NCBI RefSeq assembly: GCF_019249655.2
Contig: NZ_CP137557.1
Location: 1,609,001-1,673,000, forward strand
Direction of reading: 5' to 3'
Length of the DNA: 64,000 nucleotides
Source of the DNA: Segatella copri
GTDB lineage: Bacteria; Bacteroidota; Bacteroidia; Bacteroidales; Bacteroidaceae
Shown here piece by piece: positions 1 through 7,164 of this stretch (its first letter is position 1; each line of letters begins with the position of its first letter). The notes below the pieces were generated by a model, which ran no database searches, was not told where the DNA came from, and saw nothing but the letters and a program-made list of their open reading frames with translations. A program made the translations under genes and the position numbers.

Positions 1-246
1 GTTAGATTAAAGTCTGGTACCATTTGTCTTTTTGATACCAAGACCCTAGGTAGCGATGAGGATGCTCCAGAAAAGAACAATGCCTTGATGCAATACATTG
101 AAGCCTATCAGGCAAAGGGAAAGAAGATTGTGGGAGGTGTGCTTATCAAGGATGAAGGAACAGATAACTGGTATTATCCTGGAGGCATTATCGATAACAC
201 CGACAGTATAGATGGGTGGTCGGCATTGCATCTGGAAACCCTATAA
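1..246 (+). CDS. C-terminal fragment of a probable helicase/restriction nuclease (5' end outside window)
   Basis: An open frame enters from the left edge and ends at TAA 244-246, giving 81 residues of a C-terminus. It holds a hydrophobic-strand FDTK segment (residues 11-14), then an acidic stretch, a helix (ALMQYIEAYQ) and a KIVGGVLI strand. The layout recalls the (D/E)xK strand of PD-(D/E)xK nuclease domains that close many DEAD/DEAH restriction helicases; this is a resemblance by eye, not a search result. It lies 29 bp upstream of a small gene and a dndD-like gene on the same strand, so it is probably the nuclease or helicase arm of the same defence operon. It could be another effector; the missing N-terminus would decide. 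Confidence 0.45.
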   Translation, partial: VRLKSGTICLFDTKTLGSDEDAPEKNNALMQYIEAYQAKGKKIVGGVLIKDEGTDNWYYPGGIIDNTDSIDGWSALHLETL

Positions 247-275
247 TATAATAAGGTAATCATATATAATAAGGT
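247..275 (+). promoter_or_regulatory. Duplicated AT-rich leader with TATAATAAGGT directly before the start codon
   Basis: TATAATAAGGT occurs at 247-257 and again at 265-275, the second copy touching the ATG at 276. The AAGG core may serve as a weak ribosome binding site. The same 11-mer lies just upstream of the araC-family gene (12732-12742) and, inverted, at 46839-46849. Confidence 0.4.
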
Positions 276-500
276 ATGAAGAAAAGCTTGGACAGAACAT
301 TTCTGAATTATGGAATCAGGCAGGAAGACATGCAACTCATAGAGAGTGCATGCCAATCGGAGGGTATAGATGCTGAATGGCTCAAGGATTATATCCTCAA
401 GCCTTTCCATGAAGAGCGTAATAACCAAAATGAGCCAAGTCTTGAGGAAAAGAAGGTGACAAGAATACTCAAGAAGGCTCTCAAAGAAATTAAGAAGTAA
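276..500 (+). CDS. Small helical protein of the Dnd-like defence operon
   Basis: A 74-residue charged protein, predicted by eye to be almost all helix, with a lysine-rich C-terminus (EEKKVTRILKKALKEIKK). There is no signal peptide or membrane segment. The stop TAA (498-500) shares one base with the ATG of the dndD-like gene, so the two are translationally coupled. Small proteins of unknown role accompany some Dnd-type modification loci; this one is assigned by position only. It could be an accessory subunit of the DndD ATPase or a regulator. No catalytic motif is visible. Confidence 0.65.
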   Translation: MKKSLDRTFLNYGIRQEDMQLIESACQSEGIDAEWLKDYILKPFHEERNNQNEPSLEEKKVTRILKKALKEIKK

Positions 501-2515
501 TGAAACTGAAGCGTATCTACATAGAGAATTATAAGACTTACAGAAAGTTGGACTTGAACTTAGAGGTAACGAGCAATCGTCCCATCATCTTGATAGGTGG
601 TGCCAACGGTTGTGGAAAAACTACGCTCTTCGATGCCATCTATTCTGCACTTTATGGATTGAAGATATCCAACAAGCGACAGTTTGAGGAAATCTTCAAT
701 TCGGGGGTGAAGAACGAGAGTGGTATAGAAGGCAAGACCATCATGCTGGAGATTACTTTCTCTGGGGTGGTGCTAGGACAGGAAACGCCCTATAGGTTGC
801 GCCGTGCCTATAAGTTTGTTGATGGCAAAATACAGGAGAGCAATGTGCTCAATATGAATGGTAACAGTTATACTTATGGTACTGGTTCTACGGCTGTCAA
901 ACGCAGCACCAATGAAGCGATAGTCAACAAGATTATCTCTGCCAATCTGCCTGCTGAATTGAGTAACTATTTTCTCTTTGATGCTATGAAGACTTCCGAC
1001 CTCGTGAAGGAAGAGCAAATCAACAAGCTCATCATGAAGAACATCAATTCGGTGATGGGTTTCAATAAATACACTCAGTTGCAAAATGCAGCCTCGGCTT
1101 ATCTCGACGAGAAGAAGGCGGAACGCTTGGAGAACGAAAACCTGCGTGCCGAATACCTGAAACTGACCAAGCAGAAGGTGGAGATGGAAAGGGATGTGGC
1201 AAGTCTCAACGATGCTTACAACGATGCATTGAACTATGCCAACGACCACAAACAGCAATATGAGCAACTGAAAGATGGTAGAAACTCTGACGAGGTGATA
1301 CGTGACAAGATGCGCCAGATAGAGGAGAGCATCAACTGTTACTATCAGAAGGAGAAGGAATACAGACAGGATGCCGAGGCTATCTCGAAGGACTTGGAAC
1401 TGAGAGTCTTCCTGCCGAAAGTAGCCAACATCATCAGTACGGAAGTGGAACTCATTCTGAATGAGAAGGAGCAGGTAGCTTCGGCAAGGGGAAACATCTT
1501 GAACGACCAACAGATAGAAAAGGTGACGCAAGAAGTGGTGGAACTATTGAAAGCAAAGTATCCACAACTTGCCGAGGTGTCTATCTCGGAGATTATAGCT
1601 GAAATCAAAAAGGCACAAGATGCGAGCGAAGACTACAACGACAAGTTTAGCTATCTGAGCGACAAGGATGTCAGCGTGCTGAAGAATCTCGTGCAGCAAT
1701 CCTATTCAAATCCTTATATAGCCCTGGATGAGCGACGTGAGAATTTGGATCTTGAACTGGTGGACATGCCAAAGAAAAAAGAGCAACTCGAAGAGTATAA
1801 GCGAGCCTTGACAGGAAGCGACTATAGCATCATCGAACTCTATGAGGCCAACGACCGAAGAATAGAGGAAATAAAAGCCAAGATAGCAGAGAAGAAAGTA
1901 AGCATCAAGGAACTGGAGAAGAAAATCTCCACTTACGATTATGATATGCCGCAAGTGCCAGATCCACAGTATGACATGCTTTGCAAGTTGCCTGGTTTCT
2001 TCAAGACCCTGTCGAGAAAATTGCTGCAAGCCAAGAAGGCGAGCATTGAACGTATGATGAAGGAGCAGTTGAACATCAACTTGGTGATTTATGCTGGCTA
2101 TATCGGTAGGGTAGAATTGTCAGCCGATGATTCCGAGGAAATATCCTTCAAGATATTCCACAAGAATGGTAACGAGATTTATCTGAGCCAGTTGAATGCC
2201 GGTGCCAAGCAGACGGTGATGCAAGTACTTTTGAAAGTGCTGTATGAGTTGGGTGACTACGACCCGCCTGTGATGATAGACACCGTGATGGGTGTACTCG
2301 ACAAGGAGAGCCGAGAGGTAATCATCAATCGATACTTCCCAGACTTGGCTCATCAAACTATTTTGCTCAGTACGGATACGGAGATCACTACCGAGACGGA
2401 TTTCAAGAAAATCGTGGCATACGTGGCAAGGACCTATACCTTGCATAGAGACCAGGAACAACAGTGTACCACGGTAAGTGAGGATTACTTTGGATTACAA
2501 ATTTACGATTTCTAG
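500..2515 (+). CDS. dndD: DndD-like SMC/Rad50-type ATPase of a DNA phosphorothioation system
   Basis: 671 residues, about the usual DndD length. The Walker A motif GGANGCGKTT is at residues 33-42, followed by two long charged helical regions (about 190-290 and 420-490) typical of SMC coiled coils. The C-terminal ABC half carries LNAGAKQ, a variant of the DndD signature LSAGEKQ, then a Walker B-like PPVMIDTVMG and the closing YFPDLAHQTILLSTDTE, which matches the family's characteristic ending. DndD works with DndC and DndE to put sulfur into the DNA backbone. Its start overlaps the upstream stop by 1 bp and the next gene begins 5 bp after its stop, so this is a tight operon. dndB, dndC and the desulfurase are not in the window and may lie to the left. 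A non-PT relative of DndD remains possible. Confidence 0.8.
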   Translation: MKLKRIYIENYKTYRKLDLNLEVTSNRPIILIGGANGCGKTTLFDAIYSALYGLKISNKRQFEEIFNSGVKNESGIEGKTIMLEITFSGVVLGQETPYRLRRAYKFVDGKIQESNVLNMNGNSYTYGTGSTAVKRSTNEAIVNKIISANLPAELSNYFLFDAMKTSDLVKEEQINKLIMKNINSVMGFNKYTQLQNAASAYLDEKKAERLENENLRAEYLKLTKQKVEMERDVASLNDAYNDALNYANDHKQQYEQLKDGRNSDEVIRDKMRQIEESINCYYQKEKEYRQDAEAISKDLELRVFLPKVANIISTEVELILNEKEQVASARGNILNDQQIEKVTQEVVELLKAKYPQLAEVSISEIIAEIKKAQDASEDYNDKFSYLSDKDVSVLKNLVQQSYSNPYIALDERRENLDLELVDMPKKKEQLEEYKRALTGSDYSIIELYEANDRRIEEIKAKIAEKKVSIKELEKKISTYDYDMPQVPDPQYDMLCKLPGFFKTLSRKLLQAKKASIERMMKEQLNINLVIYAGYIGRVELSADDSEEISFKIFHKNGNEIYLSQLNAGAKQTVMQVLLKVLYELGDYDPPVMIDTVMGVLDKESREVIINRYFPDLAHQTILLSTDTEITTETDFKKIVAYVARTYTLHRDQEQQCTTVSEDYFGLQIYDF

Positions 2516-2520
2516 AAGAA

Positions 2521-4119
2521 ATGAATGTACAAGATATAAAACTTGAGGGAATGAGAATTCTGGAGGGAACTCATGATTTGCTTGAAGAAGTGAAATATGC
2601 TATCGAGCAGAAACTAAACCTTTCGGATTACTCAGATATGGTTCGCCCTGTAGTACTGAACTTTACTACGGTTATGCGAATCTGCCTCCTCGTTGGATTG
2701 AGTGATAAGACGCCAAGGAGCAAGGCAAAGGTAGAGGAACTTCAAACCTCAGCTGGTATGCAGCCATTGGGTGGTTCGTTCTTTACCAAGTCGAACATAA
2801 AGGAAGTTTTCGTGGCTCTTATTAAAATGCGTTATTGCGACATTGATGCCGACTGGCAGAACTCAACGTTTCTGAGCAAGGTGCTCTTTAGCGAGATGAT
2901 GAGAGGCAAGAACATCTTGATGGAAGAAGGTGGCATAGATGAGTGGTTGCACTACAGTCCGTTGCGAGGTGGCAAGTCGTTGATGGATATTCCTGAGCTG
3001 AATCTCTATGTCGGACAATACGAGAATGGCATGGATGCTGCCCTCGATATTAATAGTACAGCCATCGCCAATACGCAGATATTGGTGGCAGGAACTACTG
3101 GCTCTGGAAAGTCAAATTTGCTGGCTGTCCTTATCAACCAAATCAGAATGGCATCGGCTGATACCTACTATCCTGTCAACTTTCTCTTGTTCGATTACAA
3201 GGGGGAGTTCTCTGATCCAGCCCATGCCGATTGGCTGTCGAAGTTTGAGACCGATTCCTCTGCCATCTTGAATCCGATGGAGAAACCTTTGCCGTTTACT
3301 CCGTTCAAGGACTTTACTGGCAGACCTGTCAATGAAATCCACCTGTATTCCACGACCTTAGCAAATGCCATCTGTGCTATATCTTCCGCTAAGATTGGTG
3401 CTTTGATGGATAACAGACTGAGCGAAGCTATCATCAAAGCCTACAAGGCGAAGAACCAGAAACCAATCACCTTTCAGGAAGTTTTTGACCATTATACGAT
3501 GTTGATGCCCGAGAAGAAACAGGGTAATATGGATAGTGTAAAATCAGTCTTAAACCAGTTGATTCTGAATAATATTTTTGCAGAGGAAGACAAGGTAGAT
3601 TTGGTGAAAGGTTGTTATATTATCAATTTAGGAAAGTTTGACAAGGAAGGTATCATGGCAAAGGCTATCGTATATTTCGTGACATCTAAGTTGAACAATA
3701 TCTATGAGCAACTGCCTCCACAGGCAAAGAATGAGGACAGGGTGGAACTACGCCATTTCACCATCATTGATGAGGCTCACTATATGCTTGGTTTCGAAAA
3801 CAAGCCTTTACAGAACTTGATAGCTGTGGGTAGAAACAAGGGTATGAGCATCATCCTTGCTACACAGAATATGGATTCGTTTAAGAAAGCCTCTTTTGAT
3901 TTCTATGCCAATGCCCAATATCCTCTCATTATGAAGCAACAGCAACAGAATGATGGAGTGTTGAAGGATTTGTTTGGTGTGAGTGGCATGGCTCTGCAGG
4001 AGCTGAAGCAAGCCATTGCTGGTTTACAGAAGGGTGAACTGATAACCAAGGATGCCCAGGCTATGACTCTCGGCATCGGCAAACATTGGAAGAAAATTAA
4101 GGTTACTCATCTTATTTGA
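2521..4119 (+). CDS. HerA/FtsK-like ATPase with DndE-like N-terminal region
   Basis: 532 residues, starting 5 bp after dndD. Residues about 185-525 form a HerA/FtsK-type motor: Walker A GTTGSGKS (191-198), DYKGEF (225-230, the usual DxKGE strand), Walker B FTIIDEAH (413-420) and an arginine-finger/sensor segment GRNKGMSIILATQN (437-450). The first about 110 residues are separate. They contain MRICLLVGLS and, after a glycine, EVFVALIKMRY, resembling the R-I-A-L-x-L-S-L and E-A-L-I motifs of DndE, the nicked-DNA-binding member of Dnd systems. A DndE-HerA fusion is therefore suggested, on visual similarity alone. In known PT restriction (DptFGH) the HerA-like DptH is much larger. The role is probably DNA translocation or remodelling in modification or restriction. 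Confidence 0.7.
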   Translation: MNVQDIKLEGMRILEGTHDLLEEVKYAIEQKLNLSDYSDMVRPVVLNFTTVMRICLLVGLSDKTPRSKAKVEELQTSAGMQPLGGSFFTKSNIKEVFVALIKMRYCDIDADWQNSTFLSKVLFSEMMRGKNILMEEGGIDEWLHYSPLRGGKSLMDIPELNLYVGQYENGMDAALDINSTAIANTQILVAGTTGSGKSNLLAVLINQIRMASADTYYPVNFLLFDYKGEFSDPAHADWLSKFETDSSAILNPMEKPLPFTPFKDFTGRPVNEIHLYSTTLANAICAISSAKIGALMDNRLSEAIIKAYKAKNQKPITFQEVFDHYTMLMPEKKQGNMDSVKSVLNQLILNNIFAEEDKVDLVKGCYIINLGKFDKEGIMAKAIVYFVTSKLNNIYEQLPPQAKNEDRVELRHFTIIDEAHYMLGFENKPLQNLIAVGRNKGMSIILATQNMDSFKKASFDFYANAQYPLIMKQQQQNDGVLKDLFGVSGMALQELKQAIAGLQKGELITKDAQAMTLGIGKHWKKIKVTHLI

Positions 4120-4121
4120 TA

Positions 4122-4613
4122 ATGGATAAAGATATAGACTATTATCTGGGTGCTTTTGAAAAGATGAAAAGGGCGCTTATGCGGGGCGTAAAAGCTCCGC
4201 ATAAGCCTCTTTTGCTCTTGGCTATTTTAAATCTCTGCCAGCGGGGGTTCATAAAAGATAATCATATCGTTCTTTCAAGTGAGTTGGTTGGGGAGTTTAA
4301 AAGGTTATGGAGATTGTATATTGGTGAACAGAATACAGTTGGTAGTATTTTTGTAGCAGAGGGTTTAGCCATGGATATACCTCATAGTTATCCTTTTAAA
4401 TGTAGCATAGAGAATCCCTATTATCATTTGCAGCATGAACCCTTTTGGCGATTGGTAAAAAATGAAAAATGCAAAGAAAGTAAGTTTTATTCTAGCTTAA
4501 AGTCTTTGCGTGATGGTTTTGCTTATGCAGAAATAGACCAGGAATTATATGATTTAATGGTTAATAGAGAGTCTGCTGTAATACTGGAGTGTAAGCTTCG
4601 GGAACTCGTATAA
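4122..4613 (+). CDS. Stand-alone sulfur-binding-domain (SBD)-like protein
   Basis: 163 residues from ATG 4122; a TTG at 4116 overlapping the previous stop is the alternative start. The protein carries APHKPLLLLAIL near residue 26 and NPYYHLQHEPFWRL near residue 103. These two blocks are hallmarks of the N-terminal SBD of HNH endonucleases such as ScoMcrA, which bind phosphorothioated DNA. The C-terminal HNH nuclease (with its Cys pairs) is absent, so this would be a reader without a cutter. It sits 2 bp after the HerA-like gene, at the end of the operon, which fits a PT-sensing subunit for the upstream nuclease or ATPase. Codon use looks more AT-rich than in the flanking housekeeping genes, as expected for an acquired defence gene. 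Confidence 0.7.
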   Translation: MDKDIDYYLGAFEKMKRALMRGVKAPHKPLLLLAILNLCQRGFIKDNHIVLSSELVGEFKRLWRLYIGEQNTVGSIFVAEGLAMDIPHSYPFKCSIENPYYHLQHEPFWRLVKNEKCKESKFYSSLKSLRDGFAYAEIDQELYDLMVNRESAVILECKLRELV

Positions 4614-4672
4614 ATCAATCCCGAAGTATTTATGAATGCTTGTTGGTGATAAAAATATTATGCAAAGCTTTT

Positions 4673-4750
4673 GCCCTTACAGGGCGCATTGCTGATTGCT
4701 AGCATACCCAGGGTGCTGCCCTGGGCTAAGAGCTTTTGGGCCTTCAGCCC
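4673..4750. repeat. REP-like cluster of three small stem-loops
   Basis: Three hairpins in 78 bp: GCCCT/AGGGC (4673-4685), CCCAGGG/CCCTGGG (4707-4725, perfect 7-bp stem, loop TGCTG) and GGGC/GCCC (4738-4750). No open frame fits the segment. The layout resembles dispersed REP-type palindromic modules of Bacteroidales. It lies at the boundary between the defence operon and the toxin-antitoxin remnant and could also act as a terminator for either. Confidence 0.5.
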
Positions 4751-4780
4751 GTTTCAATCATACAGTTAGAGCTCTTTCCT

Positions 4781-4957
4781 TTATAGTTTTCTTTTGAATT
4801 GCCTTATCAGATATCTGGGACTTCTTCTCATATCCCATAAATCTACGAAAATGACGAGGTCGTTGGCTTCGTCGTAGCGATAGATAATCTTCCAATTCTC
4901 CTTGATAATCGCACTATGGTAAGGGCGGAGGTAAAGTGTTAATCTTATGCTAGCCAT
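4781..4957 (-). pseudogene. RelE/ParE-type toxin, C-terminal remnant
   Basis: A 58-residue frame that overlaps the end of the antitoxin gene by 13 bp. It contains NWKIIYRYDE followed by LVIFVDLWDMRRSP, the C-terminal strand signature of Bacteroidales RelE/ParE mRNA interferases or gyrase toxins. Family members are about 90-105 residues; the N-terminal half (first helices and strands) is missing and an in-frame stop lies just upstream of the ATG. It is therefore most likely a decayed toxin, unless this short form is stable. On the complement it is cotranscribed with the antitoxin upstream of it. Confidence 0.6.
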
Positions 4958-5229
4958 GGATATTGTGCAATTAGTTCTTTTTCAAATTCTTCTGCATCAA
5001 TATATTGCCCATTCTCATACTCCGCCTCAATAGCTTCAATCCTAGCCACGGCTTCTTCTTCATTGGCCGGATGCCAGCCCACTGGAATCTTATTCCAGTC
5101 AATATCTTCTTCTGCACATTCATCTTCGGGAAGTGCTATGGCGGCATTTCCGTGATAGGCTGGTGCTGACTCTGCTACGAAAGCTGCATCTTCCTGCTCT
5201 TCTGGCAATGTATATCTTTTCTCTTTCAT
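4945..5229 (-). CDS. Acidic antitoxin-like protein
   Basis: 94 residues, very acidic, ending in a helix with the sequence EEFEKELIAQYPWLA. No classical DNA-binding fold is obvious. It is placed immediately upstream of, and overlapping, a RelE/ParE-type toxin remnant, the usual antitoxin-first order. A -7-like TATATTTG lies on the complement at 5253-5260, 24 bp before the start. If the toxin is dead, this gene may persist as an orphan antitoxin. The middle segment with IPVGWHPANEEEA resembles antitoxin regions paired with Bacteroidales RelE proteins, but the assignment is by context. Confidence 0.6.
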   Translation of the reverse strand: MKEKRYTLPEEQEDAAFVAESAPAYHGNAAIALPEDECAEEDIDWNKIPVGWHPANEEEAVARIEAIEAEYENGQYIDAEEFEKELIAQYPWLA

Positions 5230-5252
5230 AAGCTTGCGTATTTAATCTGCTG

Positions 5253-5260
5253 CAAATATA
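5253..5260 (-). promoter_or_regulatory. Bacteroidetes -7 element for the antitoxin gene
   Basis: TATATTTG on the complement matches TAnnTTTG. It is 24 bp upstream of the antitoxin ATG. Confidence 0.5.
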
Positions 5261-5329
5261 CGTTTTTTATCTTAATGATGCAAGAAAAAATGGAAAAACT
5301 TCTAATTTTAACAAAAATATAACGCATAA

Positions 5330-5363
5330 TTTGTTGGGTATTCATAAAAAAATGGTAATTTTG
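5330..5363 (+). promoter_or_regulatory. Promoter of the ABM-domain monooxygenase gene
   Basis: TTTG at 5330-5333 and TAATTTTG at 5356-5363, 22 bp apart, match the Bacteroidetes sigma-ABfr consensus. Transcription would start near 5370, leaving a leader of about 38 nt. Confidence 0.6.
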
Positions 5364-5407
5364 CAACCAGTTGTTGAATACAAAGTTAATATTAAAAATA
5401 AGGAACT

Positions 5408-5692
5408 ATGATTAGATTAAATGTATTTTTTGAGAAAAAGGAAGAGGTAAAGGTTGAGGAAATCAACGCTTTATGCAAGGAACTGGTAGAGAAGTCTTTG
5501 CAGGACCATGGCAATATTGCCTACGACTATTTCACCAGTGGAACTCGTAATGGGGTGATGATGATCTGCGAGACATGGGAGAACGAGGAAGTTCTGAAAG
5601 CTCACATGGCTTCTGAGCATTTCACTACATTGGTTCCAAAGATTGAAGCTCTTACCAAGAACGGCTTGAAACTGGAGCAGTTCACTTTCTAA
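5408..5692 (+). CDS. Putative quinol monooxygenase (ABM domain)
   Basis: 94 residues forming a single antibiotic-biosynthesis-monooxygenase-type ferredoxin-like fold. An N-terminal strand (MIRLNVFFEKK) is followed by a helix, a strand pair around ICETWENEEVLKAH and the HMASEHFTTLVP segment typical of YgiN-like proteins. Members act as small dimeric cofactor-independent quinol or heme oxygenases; the substrate cannot be read from sequence. It is a monocistronic unit with its own promoter and a strong hairpin 10 bp after the stop. Length matches the family. A stress-responsive small oxygenase is the best guess. Confidence 0.8.
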   Translation: MIRLNVFFEKKEEVKVEEINALCKELVEKSLQDHGNIAYDYFTSGTRNGVMMICETWENEEVLKAHMASEHFTTLVPKIEALTKNGLKLEQFTF

Positions 5693-5702
5693 ATCTTTTC
5701 AG

Positions 5703-5749
5703 ACATCAGCCAGTGGTGATACTTTGTCTTCTTCATCACCGGCTGATGT
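5703..5749. terminator. Bidirectional terminator hairpin between convergent genes
   Basis: ACATCAGCC (5703-5711) pairs with GGCTGATGT (5741-5749), and the inner GGTGAT pairs with ATCACC. It sits between the convergent ABM gene and carbonic anhydrase gene. Confidence 0.7.
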
Positions 5750-5770
5750 TCTCATTATTATTATATAGTT

Positions 5771-6316
5771 CTATTTTACTTCTGTGAGCTTACCCGTCTG
5801 GGAATCGATGATATAACCATGCAGATTGACATCCTTTGGTACAAGAGGGTGGGTACGGATGGTGTTAATCGTATTTCTTACAGAATCCTCGGTGTCGTGG
5901 AAGCCCTCCAGCCAATGGTCTAGGTCGATGCCGCAAAGTCCGATGGTGTCGATGACATCCTGATGGATGCCGCGCTTGAGCATCAATTCCTTCATCTGCT
6001 GTCCGTTCATGTGGCAGGCACCGCAGTTGGAGTGGGCGATGACCATGATTTCCTCTACACCCAGTTCGTAAATGGCAACCAGAAGGCTGCGCATGGCGGA
6101 GTCGAATGGACTGATAACCAGTCCGCCGGCATTCTTGATGAGCTTGGCATCTCCATTCTTCAATCCTAATGCTGCTGGCAGAAGCTCTGTCAGGCGGGTA
6201 TCCATACAGGAAAGGATGGCAAGCTTCTTGTCTGGGTATTTGCTCGTAAGATACTTCTCGTAGCCCTTGTTGGCTACGAATTCCTCGTTATACTTGATAA
6301 TTTCCTCTATAATCAT
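5771..6316 (-). CDS. Beta-class carbonic anhydrase
   Basis: 181 residues. The zinc ligands of the beta class are all visible: Cys37 in SCMDTR (with the Asp39/Arg41 dyad), His95 and Cys98 in IAHSNCGAC. The protein interconverts CO2 and bicarbonate in the cytosol. Bicarbonate supply matters for a succinate-forming, CO2-fixing anaerobe of this type, and a carboxyltransferase-family enzyme lies elsewhere in the window. The length fits the compact prokaryotic beta-CA subgroup. It follows the PHP phosphatase gene by 34 bp on the same strand and is probably cotranscribed with it. No signal peptide is present. Confidence 0.93.
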   Translation of the reverse strand: MIIEEIIKYNEEFVANKGYEKYLTSKYPDKKLAILSCMDTRLTELLPAALGLKNGDAKLIKNAGGLVISPFDSAMRSLLVAIYELGVEEIMVIAHSNCGACHMNGQQMKELMLKRGIHQDVIDTIGLCGIDLDHWLEGFHDTEDSVRNTINTIRTHPLVPKDVNLHGYIIDSQTGKLTEVK

Positions 6317-6350
6317 AGTAGTGCAAATGAAATGTGAAACGATTTTTTTC

Positions 6351-7073
6351 CTATTTTTCTGGGGTAGGCTTGAGATAAGCCATGAACTTCTCCGGCTGAT
6401 AGTTGAGAACCAGCTCTTCCGGGAACTCTGCTTTCTCTACCAGCGGCATGATGTTGCTGTAGTCGGCAATCATGGCAGAGAAGTGGGCGTCACTTCCGAA
6501 GATGACAGGTGTTTCGTACTTCTTGGCAAGTTCCAGCAGTTCCAGGTTATTAGGAGCTGCCACTGTTTTGTGACGGATGGGAGCCATGGAGTGATTGTTG
6601 ATTTCGAGCAAGGTATGCGTCTCCTTGGAAACCTTCATCAGAGCCTCGAAATCCAGTTCTGCCGTTCCATCTCCAGGATGGGAGATAATCTGCACGAATG
6701 GATTGCGCATGGCGTTGATGACTCCCTGCGTGTTTTCTTCCCTGGTTCCTCCCTGCCAGCAAAGGCTATGAATGCCAGCGATTCGGATATCAAGTATGCG
6801 CCAGTAATCCTCATCGAGGTCAATATCGCCCTGGGTATTGAGGATGTTGAGTTCTGCTCCCAGCATCAGCCTGATTCCATAGAGCTGACGGGGAACGCAA
6901 TGCAGGTTTCTGAAATAGATGGGATTACAGGTGCCCGGGATATGTGGTCCGTGCTCTGTGATTCCCAGTATTTCCAACCCCTTTTCTTTTGCAGCCATGG
7001 TCATTTCCTGCAAACTGCTGAAGGCATGACCCGATGCTATGGTATGTGTATGAACGTCTAATAATGTTTTCAT
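6351..7073 (-). CDS. PHP-domain phosphatase (YcdX-like)
   Basis: 240 residues with the full set of PHP metal-binding motifs: DVHTHT (residues 6-11), ITEHGPHIPG near 38-47, AGIHS near 98, ISHPGDG near 128 and GSDAHF near 190. This matches YcdX-type trinuclear-metal phosphatases acting on small phosphoesters. The natural substrate is unknown. Its promoter element is just upstream and beta-carbonic anhydrase follows on the same strand. Length is normal for the family. Confidence 0.9.
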   Translation of the reverse strand: MKTLLDVHTHTIASGHAFSSLQEMTMAAKEKGLEILGITEHGPHIPGTCNPIYFRNLHCVPRQLYGIRLMLGAELNILNTQGDIDLDEDYWRILDIRIAGIHSLCWQGGTREENTQGVINAMRNPFVQIISHPGDGTAELDFEALMKVSKETHTLLEINNHSMAPIRHKTVAAPNNLELLELAKKYETPVIFGSDAHFSAMIADYSNIMPLVEKAEFPEELVLNYQPEKFMAYLKPTPEK

Positions 7074-7077
7074 ACTG

Positions 7078-7085
7078 CAAAGGTA
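7078..7085 (-). promoter_or_regulatory. -7 element for the PHP phosphatase-carbonic anhydrase unit
   Basis: TACCTTTG on the complement, 5 bp from the PHP start codon, implies a leader of only a few nucleotides or none. Confidence 0.45.
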
Positions 7086-7164
7086 CGGATATTTTGCGAA
7101 TTAGTTTATTTCTCCATGATTAAAAAACATTTTTTTTCTTCGAAAATAGATGTTTTCCCACTTT

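Noticed and set aside
6267..7061. 264-residue plus-strand frame across the PHP gene
   Set aside because: Antisense of a clear PHP phosphatase; no supporting motif.
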